DNA of 52,634 bases, from NCBI GenBank assembly GCA_900551325.1, contig URVM01000024.1, positions 1 to 52,634 of the forward strand, read 5' to 3'. Under the pieces are notes generated by a model, which was not told the origin of the DNA, made no database searches, and saw only the letters and a program-made list of their open reading frames with translations. Position 1 is the first letter of the stretch, and every line of letters begins with the position of its first letter. Source of the DNA: an uncultured Eubacteriales bacterium. Lineage in GTDB: Bacteria; Bacillota; Clostridia; Lachnospirales; Cellulosilyticaceae. Positions 8,370 to 17,222 of the stretch are shown in pieces. The position numbers were made by a program, and so were the translations under genes.

Positions 8370-8795
8370 TTAAATTTGATAAATATCATCTGCTTTTACG
8401 AGTTCCATTTGATGCTTTTCTAAACTATAAATTGTTCTATTACAGTCTTCTGTACGTAAAATAACAGAAGCATCATCTCCAACAGAAAAAGCATACATAT
8501 ATTCTATACTAATCCCATCTTCGGCTAAAGAGCCTAATAACTTTTTAAGACTTCCTGGTTCATTTGGCACTTTGCATCCAATAACAGGTGTCTTCTGTAC
8601 AGAAAAACATTTTTCTTTAAGGAGTATAGATGCCTCATCAGGATTACTTACAATAAGTCTTACAATACCATAGTCAGATGTATCTGCAATTGAAAGAGCG
8701 GATACATTTATTTTAGCATCTCCTAGAATTTCCATTACCTCATAAAGCCTACCTGCCTTGTTTTCTACAAATACTGAAAGCTGATTAATAATCAT
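8370..8795 (-). CDS. tandem ACT-domain protein, PaaK-associated
   Basis: The 141-residue protein has two ACT folds: residues about 3-68 (QLSVFVENKAGRLYEVM) and about 72-138 (VIGCKVPNEPGSLKKLL). ACT domains bind small ligands, usually amino acids, and act as allosteric sensors. Genes for such stand-alone double-ACT proteins often follow paaK in Clostridia and archaea, as here, 18 bases after the ligase. It probably senses an aromatic amino acid or acid and tunes the ligase, which is an inference. TGGAGG precedes the start. Confidence 0.88.
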   Translation of the reverse strand: MIINQLSVFVENKAGRLYEVMEILGDAKINVSALSIADTSDYGIVRLIVSNPDEASILLKEKCFSVQKTPVIGCKVPNEPGSLKKLLGSLAEDGISIEYMYAFSVGDDASVILRTEDCNRTIYSLEKHQMELVKADDIYQI

Positions 8796-8813
8796 TTTAA
8801 TTCCTCCATCTCT

Positions 8814-10112
8814 TTAAAGTTTACGTCTATCTATAATACGTTTTGCTTTTCCTTCACTACGTTCAATACTACGTGGTTCAACAAGCTTAACTTTTACATG
8901 GAGTCCTAATAAGCTAAATAGCTCTGCTACAATATACTTTTCTATCTTTTCCAATGATTTAATAGCATCCGAGAAAAATTCTGGCCTTACTTCAACCCAT
9001 ACTTCAAGTACATCTAGATTATTTACTCTATCCACTATAAGTAAGTAATGTGGTGCCGTCTCCCCTACTTTAAGCAGCACACTTTCTATTTGAGAAGGGA
9101 ATACATTTACCCCACGAATAATAAGCATATCATCACTACGTCCTGTTACTTTTTCCATTCTAGTAAGTGTCCTACCACAATCACACTTCCCTGTATGTAA
9201 TCTTGTAATATCTCTAGTTCTATATCTTAAAAGAGGTAAAGCCTCTTTTGAAATCATAGTAAATACAAGTTCCCCTTGCTCTCCTTCTGGTAATATTTGA
9301 AGTGTATTAGAATCAATAATCTCAGGCACAAAATGGTCGTCATTAATATGCATTCCCTTTCTAGCCACACACTCAAAACTTACCCCTGGCCCCATCACTT
9401 CACTGAGTCCATAAATATCCATAGCATTAATACCAAACATGCTTTCAATCTGCTCTCTCATCTCTTCAGTCCAAGGTTCTGCTCCAAAGATTCCTGTATG
9501 TAACTTAGTACTTCTTGGATCAATCCCCATATTCTTCATAGTCTCCCCAATATAAAGAATATAGGAAGGTGTACAAGCTATAACAGTACTTCCAAACTCT
9601 TGTAAAAGCTGAATTTGTTTCTTAGTATTCCCTCCTGAAATAGGAATAACTGCTGCTCCTAAACGCTCTGCTCCATAATGAGCACCTAGCCCCCCTGTGA
9701 AAAGTCCATACCCATAGCCTACTTGAACAATGTCTTTCTTTGTTACTCCCATAGCCGTAAAACTTCTTGCCATCATATTAGACCACATTTCTATATCATT
9801 TCTTGTATAGCCTACTACTGTAGGTTGTCCTGTTGTACCTGAAGATGCATGAATACGAACTACCTCTTCCATCGGCGCCGCAAAAAGTCCATAAGGATAA
9901 TGATCTCTTAAATCTTGTTTAGTTGTAAAAGGCAATTTATGAAGGTCCTCTATCCCGTTTATATCCCCTGGTTCTAGTCCCATTTCCTTCATCTTATTTC
10001 TGTAAAAAGCTACATTATTGTATACCCTATTAACTGTCGTAATAAGTCGTTCAGATTGAATTGCTCTCTTTTGCTCAATATCACATATCTCTTCCTCTTG
10101 CCAATATGCCAT
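8814..10112 (-). CDS. paaK: phenylacetate-CoA ligase
   Basis: The 432-residue ANL-superfamily enzyme would activate phenylacetate or a related aryl acid with ATP and CoA. The P-loop HASSGTTGQPTVVGY covers residues 88-102. The adenylate site YGLSEVMGPG lies near 234-243, YRTRD near 296, and the PaaK-type C-terminal domain begins at RSDDMLIIRGVNVFPSQIE. The length is typical. Aryl acids arise in anaerobes from fermentation of Phe, Tyr and Trp. No phenylacetate ring-degradation genes are near, so the role may be salvage or catabolism of 2-oxoacid products. It is probably co-transcribed with the ACT-domain gene. Confidence 0.93.
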   Translation of the reverse strand: MAYWQEEEICDIEQKRAIQSERLITTVNRVYNNVAFYRNKMKEMGLEPGDINGIEDLHKLPFTTKQDLRDHYPYGLFAAPMEEVVRIHASSGTTGQPTVVGYTRNDIEMWSNMMARSFTAMGVTKKDIVQVGYGYGLFTGGLGAHYGAERLGAAVIPISGGNTKKQIQLLQEFGSTVIACTPSYILYIGETMKNMGIDPRSTKLHTGIFGAEPWTEEMREQIESMFGINAMDIYGLSEVMGPGVSFECVARKGMHINDDHFVPEIIDSNTLQILPEGEQGELVFTMISKEALPLLRYRTRDITRLHTGKCDCGRTLTRMEKVTGRSDDMLIIRGVNVFPSQIESVLLKVGETAPHYLLIVDRVNNLDVLEVWVEVRPEFFSDAIKSLEKIEKYIVAELFSLLGLHVKVKLVEPRSIERSEGKAKRIIDRRKL

Positions 10113-10218
10113 CTTTTCCCCACCCTATCTGCTTAATCTCTTAATATTTATATATAGGAGTTTATCATCATAATTTTATATTTTCAATATTGTTATGACT
10201 ATTTAGATAAATTTATAT

Positions 10219-10314
10219 AAAAAAGAGGTTGTATTAAAGGATAGTCTATCTACAAAATATTATCTAACAGTATAATACCTTGTAACTTGGCTAAACTTTA
10301 TTACAACCTTTTAG
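10219..10314 (-). repeat. inverted repeat downstream of the chemotaxis gene, possible terminator
   Basis: AGGTTGTA and TACAACCT (8 bp) with A/T extensions enclose about 65 bases. On the minus strand the right-hand arm is followed by CTTTTTT. It lies downstream of the chemotaxis receptor and could be its terminator with a large loop. Confidence 0.35.
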
Positions 10315-10362
10315 TTATTAAACATATTTTATTATGTATTAAATGTTGCTAGTTTTTATAAT

Positions 10363-11838
10363 TTACTTTTCTTGACATGTAGCATCTAGTTTTTCAACTA
10401 ATTTATAAACAACATTAATGGCTTCACCTATTGCTTGCATTTCTATATCTTGCTTCATTATATTATCTTTTACTTCTTCCGCTACTGCTGTTTGCTCTTC
10501 AGACACAGCAGCTATCAACTCAACACGTCCATACATTTTCTCTACCGTATGACCAAGCTTTTCAATAATGGCTACTTCTTTCTCTACAGAACTCTCTGTA
10601 ATCTTTACATAATTTGAAAGGACATCAAAATGCTCTGAAACCTCTCCAATAATACTTTCTCCTTCTTGTACCGCATCATTACCTTCTGTTGCTTTTTCAA
10701 CAGCTTTCTCCATCTTAACTACAAGAGTACTTACAATCCCATTAATATCGCTTACCATATTGCTACTATCTTCTGCTAGTTTTCTAACCTGATTTGCAAC
10801 TACAGAAAATCCTTTTCCTTCTTCCCCTGCTCTTGCAGCCTCTATAGCTGCATTCAAAGCAAGTAAATTAGACTGTTCTGCTATACCTCTAATATGTCCT
10901 AGCATAACAGTAATGTTTTGCATCTGTTCTTCTAATTCTTTAATCGTATATAAAGAAGAGGTTACTGCTGTCTTAACAATATCTATTTGCCCCTTCATTG
11001 TGTGCATTTTGTCTTTGCCAAGCTCCACCTTTTCTGACATATCAGTAGCTTGGTCACTAATCTGCTTAGATAAAGCCTGAGTTTGCTGCATCATATTTTC
11101 AGTTTCTCTCATGCCTTCATTAATTTCTTGTAGGCTATCAGCCTGACTTTGCACACCACTTGCAATTTCACCTATTGCTTTACTCATATGTGTTGAAACT
11201 TCTACACTAGTATCTATACTACTTGTTAGTTTAACCACATTATCATTTATAACCGCTGAAACTTCATTAAGTTCTTCAATAGTGTGTTGTCTATCTATTA
11301 GTAGCTTAGCTACTCTTTCTTCTTTTTTCACCGCTTCGGCAATGAGTACATTCCCCCACTTGGTTACAAAATATAAAAGTGCCATACATGCATTAGCAGT
11401 TATTAAAATCTGCATAAACATACCCATGTCATACTTTGGTCCTATTAAAGCTTGTCCATTTATGGTGTAGAAAACAATGAATAAAATATTATATATTAAA
11501 CCATATCCTAATACTAACTTAGAATCAAAATATAAACCTATCATAAACATTGTAATAAATATAGAGTAGTGGGTATCAATTCCAAAGCCTTCATCAAATA
11601 CCATAATAGCCAGTAATACTGCACATGGAATAATACAAATTAACTCAGCTTTTATATAATCTCCTATCCACGGCATAAAATATATTCCTATTAAAAATCC
11701 TATAATAACTAATGCAATTATAAAAGTACTTATTCCCTCTTCTAATCCTAAATTAAACAACGCTCTTGCACCTAAAAATAAGCTCATCAAACTACTGATA
11801 ACAATATTGACAATATGTGCTCTTTTTTCTGTTGTCAT
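10363..11838 (-). CDS. methyl-accepting chemotaxis protein, multi-helix membrane N-terminus
   Basis: The 491-residue receptor has about five or six transmembrane helices within residues 10-170 and no periplasmic ligand-binding domain. A coiled-coil signalling domain follows directly, without a clear HAMP. The signalling tip AEQSNLLALNAAIEAARAGE lies near residues 320-339. Sensing is therefore likely within the membrane or of an internal cue. I chose the ATG at 11838 because GGGAGGAG precedes it; an upstream in-frame ATG overlaps that site. No other chemotaxis gene lies nearby. Confidence 0.9.
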   Translation of the reverse strand: MTTEKRAHIVNIVISSLMSLFLGARALFNLGLEEGISTFIIALVIIGFLIGIYFMPWIGDYIKAELICIIPCAVLLAIMVFDEGFGIDTHYSIFITMFMIGLYFDSKLVLGYGLIYNILFIVFYTINGQALIGPKYDMGMFMQILITANACMALLYFVTKWGNVLIAEAVKKEERVAKLLIDRQHTIEELNEVSAVINDNVVKLTSSIDTSVEVSTHMSKAIGEIASGVQSQADSLQEINEGMRETENMMQQTQALSKQISDQATDMSEKVELGKDKMHTMKGQIDIVKTAVTSSLYTIKELEEQMQNITVMLGHIRGIAEQSNLLALNAAIEAARAGEEGKGFSVVANQVRKLAEDSSNMVSDINGIVSTLVVKMEKAVEKATEGNDAVQEGESIIGEVSEHFDVLSNYVKITESSVEKEVAIIEKLGHTVEKMYGRVELIAAVSEEQTAVAEEVKDNIMKQDIEMQAIGEAINVVYKLVEKLDATCQEK

Positions 11839-12103
11839 CTTAAGCGCTCCTCCCATTTTAATTACCACTAATATATATCGACATGTTTATGTAATATTGT
11901 ATAACAAAATTTCAACTATTTTATATGTATATACTTTAATTTCATACTAGCATGTCCCATATTCATCTATTAAATCACGGGAAAATTTATCTCAGTAAGA
12001 TAGCTTTTCCAAGTTGTTTTCTAAAAATTTTGTTAGATTTTTTTATCTTTCTGTTCTATAATAGATATAATTTAATATAAATTATCATATATTAAAACAA
12101 AAG
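11839..12103. other. intergenic, divergent promoter region
   Basis: AT-rich space between the minus-strand chemotaxis gene and the cobalamin riboswitch. TATAAT-like boxes occur near 12056 and 12064, but no well-spaced -35 is evident. No other feature seen. Confidence 0.4.
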
Positions 12104-12269
12104 TATTTTAGGCGCTACTTAGCTTAATAGGGAAACGTGTGAAGCACTGCAGCCCCCGCTACTGTAGGCGAGTACTAATTGTTCGTAAGCTCAGCTTAAC
12201 CACTGTACAACTTGTATGGGAAGGTGAACAATTGGGATGATCCGTCAGCCAGGAGACCTACCTAAAATA
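12104..12269 (+). ncRNA. cobalamin (B12) riboswitch aptamer
   Basis: The P1 arms TATTTTAGG (12104-12112) and CCTAAAATA (12261-12269) close the structure. Inside are the class hallmarks: GGGAAACGTGTGAAGCAC, GCAGCCCCCGCTACTGT and the B12-box GCCAGGAGACCTACC, plus GATGATCCGTCAGCC. It precedes a cobalt-insertion and cobalt-uptake operon, as expected of B12 feedback control. Confidence 0.97.
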
Positions 12270-12272
12270 AGA

Positions 12273-12301
12273 ATTACCCTTTCGGTGGGAAAGGAGGTAA
12301 T
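12273..12301 (+). promoter_or_regulatory. hairpin hiding the upstream-ORF ribosome binding site
   Basis: ATTACC-CTTTC (12273-12283) pairs with GAAAG-GA-GGTAAT (12289-12301), leaving a GA bulge. The Shine-Dalgarno GGAGG (12293-12297) is mostly in the stem. The same GGAGG can instead pair with CCTCC (12343-12347) in the left arm of the terminator, giving mutually exclusive folds. Confidence 0.55.
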
Positions 12302-12406
12302 ATGTATTTTGTGTATTTTTCGCGCGCACTTTTTTACATAGCCCTCCGTAGGAGGGCTTTTTTTATTACCTTTATCCCCTTATCACATTTATATAAGGAG
12401 TATTGA
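12302..12406 (+). CDS. candidate upstream ORF reading through the riboswitch terminator
   Basis: A 34-codon ORF starts at ATG 12302, five bases after a strong GGAGG. It runs without a stop through the whole terminator hairpin and its T-tract. It ends in TGA at 12404-12406, two bases before the cbiK start. The predicted product is hydrophobic with a basic centre (MYFVYFSRALFY, then ALRRRAFF). Translation would disrupt the terminator and could couple to cbiK. It may be a coincidence of an open frame; the good ribosome binding site and exact end position argue otherwise. The function is unknown. Confidence 0.35.
   Translation: MYFVYFSRALFYIALRRRAFFITFIPLSHLYKEY
12340..12364 (+). terminator. cobalamin-riboswitch terminator
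   Basis: AGCCCTCC/GGAGGGCT with loop GTA is followed by seven T residues. It is placed between aptamer and cbiK, as expected for transcriptional attenuation. Confidence 0.9.
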
Positions 12407-12408
12407 TT

Positions 12409-13185
12409 ATGTCAAAAAAAGCATTATTAGTCGTTAGTTTTGGAACAACCTACCATGATACGAGAAAGAAAACTATTGAAGCCTGTGAACAAGATTTACA
12501 AGAAGCTTTTCCTAATCACACCTTCTTTAGAGCTTATACGTCTCAAATTATTATTAATCATCTAGCTAGAAGAGATGGACTTATTATTCTAAATCCTACA
12601 GAAGCTTTAGAGCAAATTTATGAGCTAGGCTATGATGAAGTTCTAATTCAATCGTTACATATCATTTGTGGAAGTGAATACCATAAACTTTGCGAAGATG
12701 TTAGCCTCTTCCAATCTAAGTTTAAAAAGCTAACTATTGGTAGACCTCTTCTTACTACTATTTCAGATTACCAATCTACTGTTTTAGCAGTTAGTCACAA
12801 CCTTCCTTTATTTAAGGAAGATGAATCTCTGGTTTTTATGGGACACGGTACTTATCATTTTATGTTTCCTGCGTACTGTGCACTTGAATACATGTTTCAA
12901 GAAGCAAATATTCCTATATATATAGGTACAGTAGAAGGTTATCCTACCTTTAAAGAAGTACTGGGTAAGCTTAAAAGAGCAGGAATTAAAAAGGTCTATT
13001 TAGCACCATTTATGTTAGTAGCAGGTGACCATGCTACCTTGGATATGTCTGGTGATGACCCAGATACATGGAAATCTCAACTTTTAGATACACAAATCGA
13101 GCCTATAATCTTGCTACAAGGTCTAGGAGAAAATCCAAATATACGTAAGTTATTTATAGATCATGCTAAGGAAAGCTTAAATTAA
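12409..13185 (+). CDS. cbiK: sirohydrochlorin cobaltochelatase (anaerobic)
   Basis: The 258-residue enzyme would insert Co2+ into sirohydrochlorin in the oxygen-independent cobalamin route. The metal-site residues of the CbiK family are visible: Glu90 (CGSE), His146 (MGHGTYH) and His208 (VAGDHAT). The N-terminus ALLVVSFGTTY is characteristic. I chose the ATG at 12409 with AAGGAG upstream; an earlier TTG is less likely. It is the first gene of the B12-riboswitch operon and is followed by the cobalt importer, so uptake and use of cobalt are controlled together. Confidence 0.96.
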   Translation: MSKKALLVVSFGTTYHDTRKKTIEACEQDLQEAFPNHTFFRAYTSQIIINHLARRDGLIILNPTEALEQIYELGYDEVLIQSLHIICGSEYHKLCEDVSLFQSKFKKLTIGRPLLTTISDYQSTVLAVSHNLPLFKEDESLVFMGHGTYHFMFPAYCALEYMFQEANIPIYIGTVEGYPTFKEVLGKLKRAGIKKVYLAPFMLVAGDHATLDMSGDDPDTWKSQLLDTQIEPIILLQGLGENPNIRKLFIDHAKESLN

Positions 13186-13229
13186 AGGTTCTAATCAAAT
13201 AATTTATACATTTAAAGGAGATAGATACT

Positions 13230-13970
13230 ATGAAAAAAAGATTAATGATTTTTTCTATGTTTTGTTTTGTGGCTGGTCTTATAACTTTAGATACCCAGGC
13301 TATGCATATTATGGAGGGCTTTTTACCTGTAGGTTGGAGTATTTCTTGGGGTATACTATGCCTCCCCTTCTTCTTAGGAGGGCTTCTCTCACTCAAGAAA
13401 ATTATAGGTGAAGATCAGAAAAATAAACTCTTATTGGCTATGGTAGGCGCCTTTGCCTTTATCCTTTCTGCACTCAAAATCCCTTCTGTTACAGGTAGTT
13501 GTTCACATGCTACTGGTGTTGGGCTTGGTGCTATTTTACTCGGCCCTTTAGTAATGGTTGTTATCGGTGCTATCGTACTACTTTTTCAAGCTTTACTACT
13601 TGCTCATGGAGGTATTACTACATTAGGTGCCAATGTTTTTTCTATGGCTATTGTAGGTCCTTTTGTTGCTTATTTTATTTACAAACTCATTAGAAAGGCT
13701 AAAGCACCTAGATGGTTTGCTATCTTTCTAGCTGCAACTTTAGGTGATTTACTTACCTATGTTATGACTTCCATTCAGTTAGCACTTGCATTCCCAAGTC
13801 CTGTTGGTGGCTTTGCTGCTTCCTTAGTAGAATTTTTAAGTGTATTTGCTCTTACTCAACTTCCTCTAGCCATTAGTGAAGGTATTTTAACAGTAGTAGT
13901 TATTAATGCTTTGCAAAAATACAGTGAAGAAGGTCTCATTCATCTTGGTAGACTTTCTAAGGAGGTATAA
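13230..13970 (+). CDS. cbiM: cobalt ECF transporter substrate-specific component
   Basis: The 246-residue membrane protein has a cleavable signal peptide (MKKRLMIFSMFCFVAGLITL) ending before MHIMEGFLP. The mature N-terminal Met-His segment is the conserved cobalt ligand of CbiM. Six or seven membrane helices follow, with the conserved SVTGSCSHATGVGLG loop (about 88-103) containing another metal ligand. It forms the cobalt-specific module with CbiN. AAAGGAG precedes the ATG; cbiN follows after two bases. Confidence 0.95.
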   Translation: MKKRLMIFSMFCFVAGLITLDTQAMHIMEGFLPVGWSISWGILCLPFFLGGLLSLKKIIGEDQKNKLLLAMVGAFAFILSALKIPSVTGSCSHATGVGLGAILLGPLVMVVIGAIVLLFQALLLAHGGITTLGANVFSMAIVGPFVAYFIYKLIRKAKAPRWFAIFLAATLGDLLTYVMTSIQLALAFPSPVGGFAASLVEFLSVFALTQLPLAISEGILTVVVINALQKYSEEGLIHLGRLSKEV

Positions 13971-13972
13971 TT

Positions 13973-14326
13973 ATGAAAACAAAAAAGAAATTACCTATAA
14001 ATTTAATTCTTATTTTAATCGTTATTTTATTAAGCTTTATACCTCTTTTTTTAGTACCAGATGCTGAATTTGGTGGTGCTGATGGCGAAGCCGAAACACT
14101 TATTACAGTTATTAATGAAAACTACGAGCCATGGTTTGATTCACTTATAGAACCTGCTAGTGGAGAAATCGAAAGTTTACTTTTTGCATTACAAGCTGCT
14201 ATTGGTGCAGGAATTTTAGCCTACGGTTTTGGTTACCTTAGAGGAAGAAGTAAGACATTAAAAACTACACCTATATCAGTAGCTACAAGTTTATCTGATG
14301 AGAGTATCTCTCATGAAAACTATTGA
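13973..14326 (+). CDS. cbiN: cobalt ECF transporter auxiliary component
   Basis: The 117-residue protein has two membrane helices (about 8-28 and 72-92) flanking an extracytoplasmic loop rich in acidic residues (DAEFGGADGEAETLI). This is the form of CbiN, which helps load cobalt into CbiM. AAGGAGG lies inside the end of cbiM. Its 3' end overlaps cbiQ by 14 bases. Confidence 0.93.
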   Translation: MKTKKKLPINLILILIVILLSFIPLFLVPDAEFGGADGEAETLITVINENYEPWFDSLIEPASGEIESLLFALQAAIGAGILAYGFGYLRGRSKTLKTTPISVATSLSDESISHENY

Positions 14327-15089
14327 TAAATACGCTTACCATTCACCTCTTCGCCAGTTTCAACCTACACAAAAAGTATTATTAGGCCTTATGCTTCTTT
14401 TTACTTGCCTTATTGGAGACTCTCCTTTATTAAGTTTTATCACCCTTAGTCTAATGGCCTATTTAACACTTAATAAAGGATGTATTCCTTTTAAAGTCTA
14501 TAGCCTTCTTATGGTTATGCCTTTTACTTTTTTGATACTAAGTTTACTGCCTTTGCTCTTAGATTTTTCCACAGAGGCTACATTTTTTACTTGGTCTATC
14601 CACATATTCCACGGCTATATGGGGATAAGCGACATAAGTATAGCCCTTTGTTTAAATCTCTTCTTTAAGACATTTGCTAGTGTAAGTTGTCTATACTTTA
14701 TATGTCTTACTACACCTATGAATGATATTCTAAGAGTATTTGAAAAGTGGCACTGTCCCTTTCTTCTTTTAGAGATGATGGCACTTATTTACCGTTTTAT
14801 ATTTATTATTATAGATACAGCCTTTACTATGTATGAAGCCCAAACCTCACGACTTGGTTATGTTAATTTCCGCTTAGGTATACGTTCTTTTGGCATCTTA
14901 CTTAGTTCACTTTTTGTACGCACTCTAAAGATAAATGTGGCTCTTTACACCTCTCTAGAATGTAGAGGCTATACTGGTTCTCTTAATGTTTTACATGAAG
15001 ATAGGTATAAGAACTTTCCTTATATTTACCTCGTTCTTATAGAGGGCATTCTTATCATCATACTTATTCTAGAAAAAATTTTATTATAG
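14313..15089 (+). CDS. cbiQ: cobalt ECF transporter T component
   Basis: The 258-residue transmembrane scaffold protein has four to six membrane helices. It carries the two short cytoplasmic coupling motifs of T components: Ala-Arg-Gly-type sequences here read as EAQTSRLGY (about 184-192) and SLECRGYTG (about 220-228). These contact the ATPase. The start at 14313 overlaps the end of cbiN by 14 bases, which suggests translational coupling. An in-frame ATG at 14298 lacks a good ribosome binding site. Confidence 0.93.
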   Translation: MKTIDKYAYHSPLRQFQPTQKVLLGLMLLFTCLIGDSPLLSFITLSLMAYLTLNKGCIPFKVYSLLMVMPFTFLILSLLPLLLDFSTEATFFTWSIHIFHGYMGISDISIALCLNLFFKTFASVSCLYFICLTTPMNDILRVFEKWHCPFLLLEMMALIYRFIFIIIDTAFTMYEAQTSRLGYVNFRLGIRSFGILLSSLFVRTLKINVALYTSLECRGYTGSLNVLHEDRYKNFPYIYLVLIEGILIIILILEKILL

Positions 15090-15101
15090 GAGGCTACCTC
15101 T

Positions 15102-15950
15102 ATGAAAACCCAATATATTATGGAGACCCAAAATCTATCATTCCAATATGCAGATGGAACCCCTGCTCTATCTAACCTTACTCTTAACTTTGAAAAAGGA
15201 AAGACTACCTGTCTTCTAGGCGGTAATGGAGCTGGAAAATCTACTTTATTTCTTCACCTAAATGGTATTCTTACACCTTCATCAGGACAAATACTCTATA
15301 AAGGTGAGCCTATTTCTTATTCTAAGAAAGGACTCTCCCTGCTACGTCAACAAGTAGGTATTGTATTTCAAGATCCAGATACTCAACTCTTTTCTTCTAA
15401 CGTGTATGAAGATGTGTCCTTTGGGCTTGTTAATCTAGGGGTTCCTAAGGAAATTGCCAAAAATCGTATTGAAAAGACTCTTCATCAAACCGGTATCTAT
15501 GAGCTTCGTCATAAACCTACACATAGTTTAAGTTATGGTCAAAAGAAAAGGGTTGCTCTAGCAGGTATTGTTGTAATGGAACCAGAAGTCCTAATCTTAG
15601 ATGAACCAACAGCAGGACTGGATCCCAGGGGTATACAAGAAATTTTAGACCTTATCAATACACTAAAAAAAGAACTACATATATCTATTATTATGGCTAC
15701 TCATGACATGAACCTAATTCCTCTTATGTGTGATTATGTATATGTACTAAAATCAGGTACGCTTTATGACTTTGGTACAGTGCAAGAAGTATTTTCAAGG
15801 CCTAATAATCTATACTCAGCTGGTCTATGTCTTCCTTATATTAGTCAACTTATGCAAAACCTTAAAACACACTACCAGCTTCCCCTAACTGATTTACCCT
15901 CTACTGTAGAAGAAGCATCCCTATCCTTAAAACCTTTTATTTATAAATAA
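15102..15950 (+). CDS. cbiO: cobalt ECF transporter ATPase
   Basis: The 282-residue ABC ATPase shows all motifs: Walker A GGNGAGKST (40-48), Q-loop FQDPDTQLFSS, signature LSYGQKKRVALAG, Walker B VLILDEPTAGLDP and H-loop MATHDM. The single ATPase would act as a homodimer with CbiQ, CbiM and CbiN. TAGGAGG precedes the ATG. It is the last gene of the operon and ends in a strong terminator. Confidence 0.95.
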   Translation: MKTQYIMETQNLSFQYADGTPALSNLTLNFEKGKTTCLLGGNGAGKSTLFLHLNGILTPSSGQILYKGEPISYSKKGLSLLRQQVGIVFQDPDTQLFSSNVYEDVSFGLVNLGVPKEIAKNRIEKTLHQTGIYELRHKPTHSLSYGQKKRVALAGIVVMEPEVLILDEPTAGLDPRGIQEILDLINTLKKELHISIIMATHDMNLIPLMCDYVYVLKSGTLYDFGTVQEVFSRPNNLYSAGLCLPYISQLMQNLKTHYQLPLTDLPSTVEEASLSLKPFIYK

Positions 15951-15965
15951 TACTTTATAAGTAGT

Positions 15966-16008
15966 AAAGAGAGTGACGAATAGTATCTAATTTTCGTCAC
16001 TCTCTTTT
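15966..16008. terminator. bidirectional terminator after cbiO
   Basis: A 15-bp perfect stem (15966-15980 with 15993-16007) with flanking A and T runs. It ends the cbi operon on the plus strand and overlaps the stop region of the convergent minus-strand gene. Confidence 0.88.
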
Positions 16009-16640
16009 TATAATCTAATTTCCTTAGCTAACTTTTGTAAGTAAGGAATTTCTTTCGTATGTCTATCTATTATTTTTTGTGCTATATCTTGAACTTCAAT
16101 ATTAGAAGTATAATTCAAGAGGTTCTGTGCCATTTTAATAATCCCTTCATTATAACAAATCATTTGAATTAAAAAAGCACGGTCAATGTTCTCATCTTCC
16201 ACCTTCTCTAAATCCTCTATCATCCCTTCTAAAATTTGATTAAAGGTATCCAAATACTCTTTTTCCTTTGCCTCATCTTTTACCTTTTGATCTTTTAATC
16301 GAAGTTTTATTTCTTCCATTTTTTTAACTTCTGTTCCGTTGCGCTTTCGTATACTACGTCCTACTTGTCTTATAATCTGATTGTCTCCATGATCCATTAC
16401 ATTTTGTGATAGAGCAGAACCTGCCTTATAATATGCAATCATTTGCTCTATATAGTCTAGAGCCACATCATCTTTATTAGATGACTTATCCATATCTTTC
16501 TTTAAGGTCTTCAAGATAGTAGTTTGTTGTTTTTTATAAGCTTGTGGATTTTCAGGTGGCCTTACTTGAGCTTGCAGAGAACTTACTATCATTAGACATA
16601 GACATACTACCACACAACTTCTTAGGATAAGTCTTTTCAT
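16008..16640 (-). CDS. secreted DUF305-like four-helix protein
   Basis: The 210-residue protein has a signal peptide (about residues 1-24, ending SSLQA). Two related helical halves follow: DYIEQMIAYYKAGSALSQNV and FLIQMICYNEGIIKMAQNL, each followed by a lysine/glutamate-rich helix. This duplicated M-x-x-YY/H pattern resembles the ferritin-like DUF305 family, though the usual HH metal ligands are replaced (AYY and CYN). A metal-binding role is therefore doubtful. I chose the ATG at 16640 because AGGAG lies nine bases upstream; an ATG two codons earlier is too close. Monocistronic. Confidence 0.65.
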   Translation of the reverse strand: MKRLILRSCVVVCLCLMIVSSLQAQVRPPENPQAYKKQQTTILKTLKKDMDKSSNKDDVALDYIEQMIAYYKAGSALSQNVMDHGDNQIIRQVGRSIRKRNGTEVKKMEEIKLRLKDQKVKDEAKEKEYLDTFNQILEGMIEDLEKVEDENIDRAFLIQMICYNEGIIKMAQNLLNYTSNIEVQDIAQKIIDRHTKEIPYLQKLAKEIRL

Positions 16641-16883
16641 CCTCATCTACTCCTTCTTATACCTATTCTTTTTTATTATTCACAAGAAGAGATTTTGTAT
16701 ACATCCTATCTTTAAAGTTATATGTTTCCCTTTTATTTTCTTATCTACCTTTTATAATTCAAAGATTCTTCATTTTATCTAGCAGCATATTTTCTAATAT
16801 AAATAAAAGCTGCCCTAACATACATATATAATAGCTTTAAGGCTAATCTGTAATTAGGCAACTTTTATTCTAATGTATTCAAT

Positions 16884-17147
16884 TTAATGATTATGTTTGT
16901 AGTGCTTCTTTATAGGACTTGTCACACTCCAGTGACACTTCATCCCTTTAGGAAAGATAACATAGTCTCCTGCTCCAAAGTGAAATGCTTCACCATTATA
17001 GGTTACTGTAGCTACACCTTCTAAAATAAGACACTCTTCCTCTTCTTCAAAATCCCAATCAAATTCAGATACTTCACATTCCCAAGTTGGGCAACTTGCC
17101 ATAGCTTGTTTTTCTTGTTCTGTTGGTTTTCTTACTGTTACTGTCAT
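16884..17147 (-). CDS. small cupin-domain protein (Cupin_3/DUF861 type)
   Basis: The 87-residue single-domain cupin has a conserved beta-barrel core: EEEECLILEGVATVTYNG, GAGDYVIFPKGMKCHW. This resembles the EutQ-like Cupin_3 family, which binds small ligands or acts as an isomerase. The metal-binding His pair of catalytic cupins is largely missing; Glu and His remain in part. AAAGGAG precedes the start. It lies 75 bases upstream of mntP's stop, on the same strand downstream of mntP, so it may be read through from mntP. Function unknown. Confidence 0.8.
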   Translation of the reverse strand: MTVTVRKPTEQEKQAMASCPTWECEVSEFDWDFEEEEECLILEGVATVTYNGEAFHFGAGDYVIFPKGMKCHWSVTSPIKKHYKHNH

Positions 17148-17222
17148 CCTTATTCTCCTTTTAGCACATAAATCTAAATAAGTTTCTTGATTATTATAGG
17201 AGAAAAGATCTTTTATTATGCT

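Noticed and set aside
10219..10314. Inverted repeat considered as a small transposon-like element (MITE)
   Set aside because: Only about 8 bp of perfect match, no target-site duplication seen and no second copy in the window; a loose terminator is simpler.
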